64,000 bases of DNA from Opitutia bacterium ISCC 52. GTDB lineage: Bacteria; Verrucomicrobiota; Verrucomicrobiia; Opitutales; UBA2995. A model generated the notes under the pieces. That model did not search any database. It had not been told where the DNA came from and saw only the letters and a program-made list of their open reading frames with translations. The stretch covers positions 930,001 to 994,000 of the forward strand of contig CP076040.1 of assembly GCA_014529675.2 (NCBI GenBank). Reading direction: 5' to 3'. Made by a program: the position numbers and the translations under genes. This document shows, one piece after another, positions 28,506 through 38,135 of this stretch (position 1 is the stretch's first letter; every line of letters begins with the position of its first letter).

Positions 28506-28727
28506 ATGATAGATAGTATTATTGGTTTTATTAAACGTGCAACTGATGTGGGTGTAGCACTCATAGCGTTAGCTGTAGTTCTGCAAGTTATCTTCGGCAC
28601 TCCAGTTGCTTTTATTGGCGTTGATGTAATTGGAAACCTCACTGGCATAATCCAAAATCTTGGAGAAGGTGGATTAGTAGGCCTAATTGCAGCAGCTGTC
28701 CTCTATTACATATTAGCTAAGAAATAA
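28506..28727 (+). CDS. Small two-helix membrane protein
   Basis: 73 residues. A short amphipathic start (MIDSIIGFIKRATDVG) leads to a hydrophobic helix (VALIALAVVLQVIFG), a Gly/Asn-containing loop, and a second hydrophobic helix (GLVGLIAAAVLYYIL) ending in AKK. It has coding-like composition and a clear start. Short proteins of this pattern are common in marine bacteria and carry no assigned function. It stands alone, flanked by repeats. Confidence 0.65.
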   Translation: MIDSIIGFIKRATDVGVALIALAVVLQVIFGTPVAFIGVDVIGNLTGIIQNLGEGGLVGLIAAAVLYYILAKK

Positions 28728-28765
28728 GTAATTCTTTTACTTATTAACGCGCCTAGGCTCTCAGT

Positions 28766-28855
28766 TGAGCTGTAACCGTAGCTAGTAGTCCGGCTAATGT
28801 CATCAGACACAGTAAACAGGCTACTACTTTTTCTAACAGTTGTGGTTACAGCTCA
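28766..28855. repeat. Palindromic element with 12-bp perfect ends
   Basis: TGAGCTGTAACC at 28766-28777 is the exact reverse complement of GGTTACAGCTCA at 28844-28855. Inside, TAGTAG (28785-28790) and CTACTA (28821-28826) extend the pairing partly. The 66-base interior has no open frame. It could be a small miniature element or a transcript hairpin. Confidence 0.55.
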
Positions 28856-28904
28856 GTTGGGGCCAACAAACGGGGTCATGTCTTGACTCTTGACAAGGGT
28901 GCAC

Positions 28905-29029
28905 CATACGGAGTCATGCCTTCCAACCTCGCCTAAAGGCTAGGATGGACACGGTGACACTTAACAAGGGTAAAACCCGAAATGGCCATTCCTTGATGTT
29001 GGTGTCACGTAGTTCGAAACTTGAATGGA
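28905..29029. repeat. Dispersed intergenic repeat, copy A
   Basis: It shares three blocks with the sequence at 30703-30856: CATACGG(A/G)GTCATG(C/T)CTTCCAAC, a middle CACGGTGAC block, and the end CCT(T/G)GATGTTGGTGTC followed by TTCGAAAC(T/G)(T/-)GAATGGA. Spacing between blocks differs. Placed directly before a sulfatase gene. Confidence 0.65.
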
Positions 29030-29292
29030 GCATATCGGTCCTGACCGGAACCGTTCAATCGTGACGCCTCAGTCGAAGAGTATTGCTCGGCGGGTATCCG
29101 GGGCGATCAATCATTTCTTAGCAGGATTTTTCGAATCCGCCTTTTCTCTTTCGGTCGCGGTAGTTTTTCGCGGTTTTCTCCTCCAAAGTACGTTTGTCAA
29201 ATGCCCCAGTAGCACAAGCGGTTTAAAATTTCTATTGGCTTTTATGCGGGCTTAGGATTCCATCGAGCACCGCTAATTTGGATTCATTTCAC

Positions 29293-30660
29293 ATGAAAAT
29301 ACTCTTTTTGCTTCTTGCGGTTTTCCTACCGCTTTCCTCTGCTCTGTCGAGAGTGGGTCTGCCCAACCTCGTCCTTATTATGGCGGATGATATGGGAATA
29401 GAATGCTTGGGGAGCTACGGGAGCGCGGCTTACGAGACGCCGAATCTGGACCGCTTGGCAGAGAACGGCGTTCGATTCGAGCACTGCTACTCCACACCGC
29501 TTTGCACCCCCTCCCGCGTGCAGATCATGACAGGCAAGTATGGATTTCGCAACTACGTCGACTTTGGAACCTTACCTTTGGATCAGGTGACATTCGCCAA
29601 TCATCTCAAGGATAGTGGTTACGCTACTTGTATTGCGGGTAAATGGCAATTGGGGGGCGATAATAAGACTCCTGGTCACTTCGGATTCGACCAGTATTGT
29701 GTGTCCCATTTAGGAGGCCTGGAAGAGATACCCGACAAGGAGGCAAAGGGCCGCTTTGCTCACCCTCTAATCCAACAGGATGGGCGATATCTTCCGGGGG
29801 AACGCATTCAAGATGCCTACGGTCCGGACCTATTTTGCGACTACCTTCTGGAATTTATTGATGCGAACCAGGATAGACCCTTTTTCGCTTATTACCCGAT
29901 GGTCCTCGTGCACACGCCTTTCGTGCCGACTCCCGATTCCCTTGAATGGAATGATCCCCTGCAGCGAGATAGTAAGGATAGCCGCCATTTTGCGGAAATG
30001 GTACGCTACGCCGACAAGCTAGTAGGCCGCATTGTCGAACGGCTAGAAAAGCGCGGCCTATTGGAAGAAACGCTAATCCTGTTTACGGGAGACAATGGTA
30101 CGCATGTGAGCGTTTCGAGCGAGCTGCAAAACGGTTCAACGATACATGGCGGTAAAGGAACCATGTCGGATACCGGCACGCGGGTTCCTTTGATCGCCTC
30201 CTGGAAAGGGGTAGGCGCCCGAGGGTTGGTTTTCGAGGACCTTGTCGATTTTACCGATTTCCTTCCCACCCTATTAGAGGCGGGTGGCAGGTTGGATGCG
30301 ATTGGTGAGGAGCTGGATGGGCGAAGCTTTTTGCCGCAAATCAGGGGCGAAAAGGGTGGCCCTCGTCAATGGGTGTTTTGCCACTACGATCCGAACGTCC
30401 CTTTTGGCGGGTTCCAGTTGCACGCGGGTCGTTGGGCACGGAATCAGCGCTTTAAACTGTATGAGGATGGCCGTTTTTACGACGTGGCGAACGATCCATG
30501 GGAGCAAAACGATCTTCAATCCTTCGTGAGAATCCCGGGCGCGTCATCAACGATGAAGGTGCTTCGGGAGGCCCTAGCGTCCATGCCTCCATGGGTGGAG
30601 AAAGGGGCGCCTCATCGGAGCTCGGAGCAGAATAGGAAGTACTTACAGAGTGTCCAGTAA
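29293..30660 (+). CDS. Secreted sulfatase (formylglycine type)
   Basis: 455 residues from ATG 29293 (TTG 29278 is less likely because ATG gives the signal KILFLLLAVFLPLSSALS). The active-site motif CTPSR (C71) is oxidised to formylglycine by an anaerobic or aerobic maturase not in the window. Metal ligands D32-D33 lie in VLIMADDMG, and GDNGTH holds the distal Asp-Asn pair. FANHLKDSGYATCIAGKWQL is the usual second signature. It hydrolyses sulfate esters, presumably of an algal or animal polysaccharide. Belongs to the S1 family; subfamily not assigned. Confidence 0.92.
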   Translation: MKILFLLLAVFLPLSSALSRVGLPNLVLIMADDMGIECLGSYGSAAYETPNLDRLAENGVRFEHCYSTPLCTPSRVQIMTGKYGFRNYVDFGTLPLDQVTFANHLKDSGYATCIAGKWQLGGDNKTPGHFGFDQYCVSHLGGLEEIPDKEAKGRFAHPLIQQDGRYLPGERIQDAYGPDLFCDYLLEFIDANQDRPFFAYYPMVLVHTPFVPTPDSLEWNDPLQRDSKDSRHFAEMVRYADKLVGRIVERLEKRGLLEETLILFTGDNGTHVSVSSELQNGSTIHGGKGTMSDTGTRVPLIASWKGVGARGLVFEDLVDFTDFLPTLLEAGGRLDAIGEELDGRSFLPQIRGEKGGPRQWVFCHYDPNVPFGGFQLHAGRWARNQRFKLYEDGRFYDVANDPWEQNDLQSFVRIPGASSTMKVLREALASMPPWVEKGAPHRSSEQNRKYLQSVQ

Positions 30661-30702
30661 ACTGGACTGGGCGTTGCGGCGTACTTGTTTATCGCAGGAG
30701 AA

Positions 30703-30856
30703 CATACGGGGTCATGTCTTCCAACGTCGCCTCAAGGCTTCCGCCTCCTGTTTAATGCGGCGAGATAAAATGAAGGCCACGGTGACGCTGGACAATGCGT
30801 GTGAAAAAACGGTCGGTCCTGGATGTTGGTGTCGCGGTAATCGAAACGTGAATGGA
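30703..30856. repeat. Dispersed intergenic repeat, copy B
   Basis: The longest copy: CATACGGGGTCATGTCTTCC at the left, CACGGTGACGCTGGACAA in the middle, and CCTGGATGTTGGTGTCGCGG plus TCGAAACGTGAATGGA at the right. It fills the gap between the sulfatase and the PhyH gene. The right block also occurs at 33260-33297. Confidence 0.65.
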
Positions 30857-30901
30857 TGGCTACGGCCTTGAGGTTTTGGGGAGATAGACTAGCGTGTGAT
30901 C

Positions 30902-31696
30902 ATGGTGCGATTAAGTGAGTGTGAAGTCGAAGCGTACAATAAGTTGGGTTTTGTGGTTCCGGAGTTTCGATTGTCTGCGGATCGTTTGGCCCAATTAAAG
31001 CAGGCGCTCGATCGGGTGATATCCGCGAATCCGGACACCAGGCCCGAAAAGCTCGTGAGTGTTCACTTGAAGCAGGATAGCGGAGAAGGCGTATCGGGTG
31101 ATGATGTCTTCTTGGAAATTGCTCGGGACGAGGGGATCTTGGATCTGGTCGAACAGTTGATCGGCCCGGACATTATTCTCTGGGGCTGCCAGGCATTTTG
31201 TAAACCACCTGGCGATGGCATGGAAGTTCCCTGGCATCAGGATGGTCAATACTGGCCGATACGACCGTTGGCAACTTGCACGGTTTGGATCGCCATCGAT
31301 GATAGTGTTGCCGAGAACGGTTGTCTGCGGGTGATCCCGGAATCACACACTGAACATACACTCTATAGTCACCTGAAAGAGGACCGGACTGATATTGTTT
31401 TAAACCAGCGGGTGGAGGATGCCTTGTTTGATGAATCCACGGCCGTCGACGTGGAACTCGAAGCCGGGCAATTGTCCTTGCACGATGTCTATTTGATTCA
31501 CGGCTCGAACCCCAATCGCTCCACGCGTCGGAGAGCTGGGCTTGCTATCCGATACATGCCCGCTACGTCGTTGTTTGACCGTAGCCAGGTCTTTGAGAAT
31601 TCCGGTTTTCGGGTGGACTTCGCAACGAGACCTTTGTGGTTGTTGCGCGGAAAAGATGTCACCGGCGCAAATGATTTCACTATCGGTCATTCGTGA
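30902..31696 (+). CDS. Phytanoyl-CoA dioxygenase (PhyH) family protein
   Basis: 264 residues from ATG 30902 (a GTG two codons earlier is possible). This is an Fe(II)/2-oxoglutarate oxygenase: H112-Q-D114 in PWHQDGQYWPI binds iron with the His of VYLIHGSNPN, and the Arg in the STRRRAGLAIRYMP block binds 2-oxoglutarate. TVWIAIDDSVAENGCLRVIP is a typical family block. Members hydroxylate lipids, natural products or small metabolites, so the substrate is open. PhyH genes are often numerous in sponge-associated bacteria, a hint only. It sits alone. Confidence 0.9.
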   Translation: MVRLSECEVEAYNKLGFVVPEFRLSADRLAQLKQALDRVISANPDTRPEKLVSVHLKQDSGEGVSGDDVFLEIARDEGILDLVEQLIGPDIILWGCQAFCKPPGDGMEVPWHQDGQYWPIRPLATCTVWIAIDDSVAENGCLRVIPESHTEHTLYSHLKEDRTDIVLNQRVEDALFDESTAVDVELEAGQLSLHDVYLIHGSNPNRSTRRRAGLAIRYMPATSLFDRSQVFENSGFRVDFATRPLWLLRGKDVTGANDFTIGHS

Positions 31697-31747
31697 TACT
31701 TTATATGTATCCGATTGCTAAATACGTATATTACTTTTTCAGATAGG

Positions 31748-33082
<1,335 letters not shown>

Positions 33083-33240
33083 AGGTGTAGGGTTCAAGAT
33101 GCCTTTTTGTATAATGGACCGATGTGGATGGCGCAACAGGAATTGGTAGGAGCAAGGAGTTTGTTATTGGGGGAGGATATCGGTGATAAGGATGGAGCCC
33201 ATGCTACCACTGTTTCTGCGAAATATCTACCGCATCGAGG

Positions 33241-33298
33241 GGGCGTAAAAAGGAGTCGCTCCTGGATGTGGGTGTCGCCTTGCTCGAAACTTGAATTT
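33241..33298. repeat. Dispersed intergenic repeat, partial copy C
   Basis: Only the right block is clear: CTCCTGGATGTGGGTGTCGC followed by TCGAAACTTGAATTTA, matching copies A and B. It runs into the stop codon of the small gene at 33297-33461, so the repeat end abuts a coding region. The part from 33083 to 33240 shows no gene. Confidence 0.5.
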
Positions 33299-33461
33299 AA
33301 CTCAGGTAATCGCGGTTGACGCGCAAGCCGAAGTAAATGCCGACAAAATTGCCGAGTGCACTGAGTGGGAAGGCGCTATAGAGGTTATCAAAACCACCAC
33401 CGAGCCACCAGCCCAGGTAGCCTCCGATTGTCATTCCTACCAGGACGCACAATTTGTTCAT
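33297..33461 (-). CDS. 54-residue membrane protein
   Basis: A short gene: MNKLCVLVGMTIGGYLGWWL, then GGGFDNLYSAFPLSALGNFV and GIYFGLRVNRDYLS. Two glycine-rich hydrophobic segments with a basic C-terminus (RVNRDYL) are the pattern of a widespread small inner-membrane protein with a glycine-zipper-like first helix. ATG at 33461, TAA at 33297-33299. No function assigned. It lies on the minus strand between the PEP-CTERM gene and the oxidoreductase. Confidence 0.7.
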   Translation of the reverse strand: MNKLCVLVGMTIGGYLGWWLGGGFDNLYSAFPLSALGNFVGIYFGLRVNRDYLS

Positions 33462-33783
33462 GAGAGAAGAGATCGTTACTTTACTTGCGGAATCAATCCA
33501 CCTTGGGATCGGAGGCTTTCTTTCAGAGGATTGTTACATATGGGTTGGTAGCGTTCTCAGCTAATTTTGATGGATATCTACGATATTCCAGAACTTGCAT
33601 TCGATCTCGCCGAGATCCTGCAAGTCGCTCTTAAATCTCGAAACTGGGTCATTTGGGGCACGGTTTTCAGCTGAGCTTCTACAAGGGGTTACCCTAGTTA
33701 ATTCTAGATAGGAGACAGGCCTGCCTACGTTGACAGTGACAGCATGCGGGGATAAGGTCCCTAGCCAGGTATCCTTGGTATAA
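33462..33783. other. Gene-free stretch, nothing recognised
   Basis: 322 bases between the divergent small membrane gene and the PEP-CTERM gene. It must hold promoters for both directions, but no convincing -35/-10 pair, hairpin or repeat was found. The minus-strand open frame 33561-33857 overlaps the start of the PEP-CTERM gene and looks non-coding. Confidence 0.3.
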
Positions 33784-34620
33784 ATGAACCCGGTTCGAAC
33801 CATGAAGCCCCTATATATTTTTTCCCTTCTCCTGAGTGCCTGCACTATATTTGCCACTGTTTCTTCTGCTCAATTACTGCTCTCCAGCAACATGGAGAAC
33901 ATGGATTGGCCCCTGAATGATTCCATACGTGTCGGAAACCGACTGTATGCCGACGATGGTGTGAGCCTGGCGGTTTCCGGTCAAAAGGGCGCAACTTTAT
34001 TCGTGGCAGATACGACTGCCTATTTGGACAAAGTTCAACTACCCCTGACGCAGGTCCTTTTCACCAACAAATCGAATCCGGACTTTCCGGATTCGTTATG
34101 GCCATTTGGGGATGCTTACCAATACGAAAACAGTAGTAGCTACGAAGTCGGCGTTTTTGAAAACGCTGGAGGTCAAGTCGGGAAATTGTTGGAGAAGACC
34201 CAAGTGGAAAGCGTAACCACTTTCCCATGGGAGCAATTGCTTGGATATCCCAGTGTTCCTGATTTTGATTATCTGCCATTTTCGGAAGCAGAGTTTTCTA
34301 ATACAACGCTTTTGCAAGCAGGCCAAAGCTATTTCCTGGGGTTTGCTGCCGCCTCTGAGGATTGGGGCTACATGTATTGGTGGAATGGAGAAGGACCGGG
34401 GGACACTATCATCGCCCAGACTCTGCTAAGCGACCTTACACCACTGGAATCAGATTGGGGCTGGCTGGCATCGAATTCGGATGCGGGGACTTCGCGGGCC
34501 TACCGGATTTTTGGAAGCTCCCAAGGGAGCATTGCTCCTGAACCTTCCACCTACGGTGTCTTCAGTGTATTGCTTCTGGTAATCCTGATTGTGATCCGAA
34601 GGCGGACCTACAAGCTCTGA
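33784..34620 (+). CDS. PEP-CTERM sorted secreted protein
   Basis: 278 residues. A signal peptide (PLYIFSLLLSACTIFATVSS; start ATG 33784 or 33802) is followed by a beta-rich domain with SNMENMDWPLNDSIRVGNRL and YFLGFAAASEDWGYMYWWNG, resembling the choice-of-anchor R type beta-sandwich of exported PEP-CTERM proteins. The C-terminus has PEPSTYG, a hydrophobic helix (VFSVLLLVILIVI) and RRRTYKL, the three-part PEP-CTERM signal read by an EpsH-type exosortase. The exosortase gene is not in the window. Probably part of an exopolysaccharide-associated surface layer. Confidence 0.88.
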   Translation: MNPVRTMKPLYIFSLLLSACTIFATVSSAQLLLSSNMENMDWPLNDSIRVGNRLYADDGVSLAVSGQKGATLFVADTTAYLDKVQLPLTQVLFTNKSNPDFPDSLWPFGDAYQYENSSSYEVGVFENAGGQVGKLLEKTQVESVTTFPWEQLLGYPSVPDFDYLPFSEAEFSNTTLLQAGQSYFLGFAAASEDWGYMYWWNGEGPGDTIIAQTLLSDLTPLESDWGWLASNSDAGTSRAYRIFGSSQGSIAPEPSTYGVFSVLLLVILIVIRRRTYKL

Positions 34621-34774
34621 ACACACAAAAGCCTATGTTGCTGCTTCCTGTTTTGGCGGTCATTTCGTCTCAAGGCTACCGCATTGCCGGCCTAGTGTTA
34701 TAAACTTCTAAAAACTAAATTTGGTTGGCATCGGGTGGGGTGGTGAGCTTGATTGGAGGCTTGGTGTAAACACT

Positions 34775-36283
34775 ATGACCCGACTTATTCTTTTCTTACT
34801 TCTAGGCTGTAGCCTTTCGTTGGTGGCTGAGACCAGACCGAACATCGTTTTCATCTTGGCAGACGATCTCGGGTACGGGGACCTCAGTTCTTATGGAGCG
34901 ACTCTGGTTGAAACCCCGAATATCGATCGCTTGGCGATCGAGGGGCGTAAATTTACGGATGCCCATTCGCCACATCCGGTTTGCACACCTACCCGCTACA
35001 GTCTGATGACCGGGCGTTACAGTTGGCGAACCTGGGCCAAGACGGCCAACGTCTGGTCGACGGATCCTATGCTGATTGATGACGATCAGTATACCTTGCC
35101 CAAGTTGCTCGGGGATGCTGGTTACCAAACGGCGCTGGTGGGGAAATGGCATTTGAGTTATGGGCGTCCCGGAGCTCCGGGCTGGGACGATGTGAAGGGG
35201 ATCGACTACAATGGGAAAATTGCCCCCGGGCCGTTGGAGGCAGGGTTTGATTATTACTTTGGTGTTCCCCACGTCGGGCAGCAGCCGCATGTCTTTATCG
35301 AGAATCATCACGTGGTCGGGCTGACTCCCGAGTCGCCGCTTGAGCTGGTTATGGATGATCGCTGGTTGCATCGATCGTCCTACCTGGAGCGGCACATGTA
35401 TCCACCCCGTCATCATTTCGAGGGTGGGGAAGGTGCCAAATACCGGCAGGAGGATTTGGCTCTCAAGCTGACTGAAAAAGCGGTGGACTGGCTCAAAGAA
35501 ACTGCCCGGAACAAAGAGGAACCCTTCTTCCTCTACTTTGCTCACCGCAATGTGCATGGGCCCTATGCGCCTCATGAACGTTTTGTCGGCAAAAGTGAGA
35601 TCGGTGTCTATGGCGACTTCCTGCTCGAACTGGATTGGTCGGTGGGGCAGATTCTCGACACACTGGATTCGCTAGGCACAGTCGATGATACTTTGGTGTT
35701 TTTCGCGAGCGATAATGGGGGCGTGCAAATGGGGCACAGGCCGACCGACTATGTGAACCACAATGGACACATGACCAACGGCCCTCTGCGCGGACAAAAA
35801 ACTGAATCGCTCGAAGGTGGTCATCGCGTTCCTTTGCTCGCCCGCTGGCCTGGTCAAATCCCAGCTGGATCGACCTCGGATGATCTGGTGGCCCTAACCG
35901 ATACGATGGCCACGTTGGCAGAGCTGATGGAAAGTGAATTGCCGGACGCAGCTGCTCCGGACAGCTGCAGCTTCCTGGGAGCGCTCCTCGATCAGGAACC
36001 ATCCCAAGCTACCAGACGGGTGCTGGTGCATGAAAATTACCGTGGAGGTTATGGCATCCGTGTGGACGACTGGAAGCTCTTGATGATTCAGGGAGGAGGG
36101 GGCATCGGCTGGGATCCTTTCGACAATGATCGCGATCTGCCCAACGGACAACTCTATCACTTAAAGGAAGACCTGCAGGAATTGAACAATCTCTACGAAT
36201 CTGAGCCTGAACGTGTCAGCGAGATGGTCACGCTGCTCAGAACCATTCGGAATACACCCGATTCCCGGGAGCTGAGTCGGTAG
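34775..36283 (+). CDS. Secreted arylsulfatase-type sulfatase
   Basis: 502 residues from ATG 34775, which gives the signal TRLILFLLLGCSLSLVAE (the upstream start at 34721 does not). The formylglycine site is C70-TPTR; D30-D31 of FILADDLGYGD and the DNG of FASDNGGV are metal ligands. Further marks are ALVGKWHLSYG and the catalytic His segment AHRNVHGPYAPHERF. It hydrolyses sulfate esters of polysaccharide or aryl type. It resembles the protein at 57729 in overall plan (both have FGxxxxVxxQPxxFIENH) and is distinct from the shorter sulfatase at 29293. Confidence 0.93.
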   Translation: MTRLILFLLLGCSLSLVAETRPNIVFILADDLGYGDLSSYGATLVETPNIDRLAIEGRKFTDAHSPHPVCTPTRYSLMTGRYSWRTWAKTANVWSTDPMLIDDDQYTLPKLLGDAGYQTALVGKWHLSYGRPGAPGWDDVKGIDYNGKIAPGPLEAGFDYYFGVPHVGQQPHVFIENHHVVGLTPESPLELVMDDRWLHRSSYLERHMYPPRHHFEGGEGAKYRQEDLALKLTEKAVDWLKETARNKEEPFFLYFAHRNVHGPYAPHERFVGKSEIGVYGDFLLELDWSVGQILDTLDSLGTVDDTLVFFASDNGGVQMGHRPTDYVNHNGHMTNGPLRGQKTESLEGGHRVPLLARWPGQIPAGSTSDDLVALTDTMATLAELMESELPDAAAPDSCSFLGALLDQEPSQATRRVLVHENYRGGYGIRVDDWKLLMIQGGGGIGWDPFDNDRDLPNGQLYHLKEDLQELNNLYESEPERVSEMVTLLRTIRNTPDSRELSR

Positions 36284-36433
36284 GGGAGGAGGCTTAAGTC
36301 GATTTTCACGAGGTAGATGTTTAGGGATTCGAATCGTAGTAGTAAACCCTCTCTTTATCTTCGCGGTTAGAATGGCCTTGTTTTGACATGCGGCTGATAA
36401 GAATACATACCGATTCTTTTAAAAATTTAAGAC

Positions 36434-36628
36434 ATGCGATCTAAGAAAAGATCTTCCAGTAAGCGGACGGAACGAAAGCCTTTAAAAAAGAAGACTGCCA
36501 AAAAACGTGCAAAGTGGCCACCGGAGCGGAAGCCCAAGCAGACGCAGCTTAATAAGCGTGCGAAGAAGGCGGCCAAGAAAAAAGTTAAGAGACCTGCCAA
36601 GAAGATGCCCAAGAAACGAGGGATCTGA
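36434..36628 (+). CDS. Small lysine/arginine-rich basic protein
   Basis: 64 residues, over half Lys or Arg, with repeated KKxAKK/KKR blocks (KPLKKKTAKKRAKW, KRAKKAAKKKVKRPAKKMPK). The composition resembles histone H1-like nucleoid proteins or the free tail of a DNA-binding protein. ATG 36434 begins MRSKKRSSSKR. It is followed 21 bp later by a clear terminator, which supports a real transcribed gene. DNA or RNA binding is inference. Confidence 0.65.
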   Translation: MRSKKRSSSKRTERKPLKKKTAKKRAKWPPERKPKQTQLNKRAKKAAKKKVKRPAKKMPKKRGI

Positions 36629-36649
36629 CTGTAACTTTCATCCAATAAA

Positions 36650-36678
36650 AAAAGACCCGCCAGAACGACGGGTCTTTT
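36650..36678 (+). terminator. Rho-independent terminator
   Basis: A 10-bp stem AAAAGACCCG / CGGGTCTTTT (36650-36659, 36669-36678) with a 9-nt loop and T-run inside the 3' arm. The A-run on the other side allows bidirectional use for the convergent remnant ending at 36713. Confidence 0.85.
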
Positions 36679-36712
36679 CCTTGCTTGAGGCTAAAATTTC
36701 TGGGCCGACAGA

Positions 36713-37207
36713 TTAATCTAATTCTACAATCTGGAAGAGGGTTGTAGTATCACTGACTTCATTGGCTACAACAAGCAGAGGCTCTCCATTGGGGCTATCT
36801 TTTGCTGAGATAAACTTCAATCCTTCCCGACCGAGGTCGCCGGCAGCGGAGCTTGTTATATCTTCATTGAAGTCGCGGTTATTGGTGTAGCTTTCAAAGT
36901 TCACGGCTTTGGGGTTGGTGACGTCGTAAATCATGATGCCTCCGATACGTTCCAATCCGATAAACGCATAGACCTTGCCGCCAAGTTTACCGACGGTCAC
37001 TGCTTCGGGTTCTGGGCCTTTATTGTCGCTACGCCCTTCAGGATCGTTTTCGTCATTGTTGGCGTTGAAGTTGTCGGGGTAAGTCAGCGCTGTGATTTGT
37101 TCGAAGTCGTCGCCACTATCGAAAATCAGATTACCTTCCTCGTCCCAGATGGTGAAAGACCTGGTTCCGTATGAAAAGAGTGCTTCGTAATCGGAGTCCG
37201 CGTCGGT
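36713..37207 (-). pseudogene. C-terminal remnant of a choice-of-anchor I family protein
   Basis: 164 open codons on the minus strand, without an ATG at the natural place. The sequence starts DADSDYEALFSYGTRSFTIW, continues LIFDSGDDFEQITALTYPDN and GPEPEAVTVGKLGGKVYAFI, and ends with VVANEVSDTTTLFQI. This is the conserved C-terminal third of choice-of-anchor I proteins (propeller-like, with GPEPE and RIGGIMIYDVTNP marks), which are usually over 500 residues and secreted. The 5' two thirds are missing; an in-frame TAA (37208-37210) stands directly upstream, where amidohydrolase sequence begins on the other strand. Confidence 0.8.
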
Positions 37208-38135
37208 TTATCCCAAGGGATTTGAACAAGCGGCCCGCAGAGATGCCTGGCCTCCGAGAGGTGGCAATTCGGGAAGCGATCCCGAATTTGCAGCGAAGCA
37301 ACTGCTCGATGCCTGGAAAATTGACTGCGCTATACTCAACCCTCTTTACGGCACCTCCTATTTGCATAACCAGGATTTTGGGAACGCTTTGACCCGTGCA
37401 GTTAATGACTGGCAGGTCGCGGAGTGGTTGGAACGTGACCCTCGCTGGCGAGCTTCGATGCTGGTGAATATTAAGGACCCGGAATGGTCGGCGAAGGAGA
37501 TCAGGCGAGCGGCCCTCGATCCTCGCTATGTGCAGATTCTTTTGCTCTGTCGATCTCCACAGCCTTATGGCTGTCGTCAATACGATCCGATTTTCAAGGC
37601 GGCGGCTGAAGTTGGGCTACCGATTGGCATCCACTTTGGGGGCTATAGCGGACTCCCCATCACGCCCTGTGGCTGGCCTTCCTTCTACCTCGAAGATCAC
37701 ACACATATGACTCAGGCCTTTCAAACGCAGATTGTGAGCCTGATTTGTGAAGGTGTGTTTGATCGCTACCCTGATTTGCGAGTCGTGCTCATGGAGGGTG
37801 GATTTGCCTGGATACCGGCCCTGATGTGGCGTCTGGATAAGGACTATGTGGGACTTCGGAGTGAGGTTCCCTGGCTCAATAAATTACCCAGTGAATATCT
37901 GCTCGATCACTTTCGATCTACGACGCAGCCGATGGAGGAGCCACCCAAGCCTGAGTATCTCATGCAGATCTTCGACATGATCGGACGGGATGATTTTTTC
38001 ATGTTTGCTTCGGACTATCCACATTGGGAATTTGACGCGCCGGACCGGGCCTTTCCATCTACGGTGCCAGAAGCGTTGAAGCAAAAACTGTTTTCAGAGA
38101 ATGCGGAGGCGATCTATGACTTCGACCGTGCATGA
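37206..38135 (+). pseudogene. Amidohydrolase-2 family protein, 5'-truncated
   Basis: From VYPKGFEQAARRDAWPPRGG onward (frame beginning 37206) the sequence is a typical amidohydrolase_2 TIM barrel: QLLDAWKIDCAILNPLYGTS, ALTRAVNDWQVAEWLERDPR, IGIHFGGYSGLP, the Glu of LMEGGFAWIP and the Asp of FASDYPHWEFD. Missing is the N-terminal strand with the metal-binding HxH-like motif (about 60-70 residues). No good start exists; TTG 37362 is internal. Relatives are hydrolases or decarboxylases of the ACMSD group, often next to a Rieske gene, as here (20-bp overlap). Confidence 0.82.

Larger units (their letters stand above)
28728..29292. other. 565-base gene-free stretch filled with repeats
   Basis: It contains a palindromic element (28766-28855) and a copy of a dispersed repeat (28905-29029). 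The remaining part to 29292 reads into the sulfatase start; an open frame at 29025-29255 looks non-coding. No RNA gene was recognised. Confidence 0.4.

Noticed and set aside
28259-28516. 85-residue plus-strand open frame starting MGSVILKSLCPNCAG
   Set aside because: It contains a Cys pair but no recognisable fold, has no clear start signal and overlaps the start of the next gene; not supported enough.
28741-28860. Possible tRNA or structured RNA gene
   Set aside because: The palindrome does not fold into a cloverleaf and has no TTCRANY arm or anticodon stem; treated as a repeat.
29025-29255. 76-residue plus-strand open frame before the sulfatase
   Set aside because: It begins in repeat copy A and has no coding character.
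34802-35575. 257-residue minus-strand open frame
   Set aside because: It is antisense to the sulfatase at 34775 and lacks family features.
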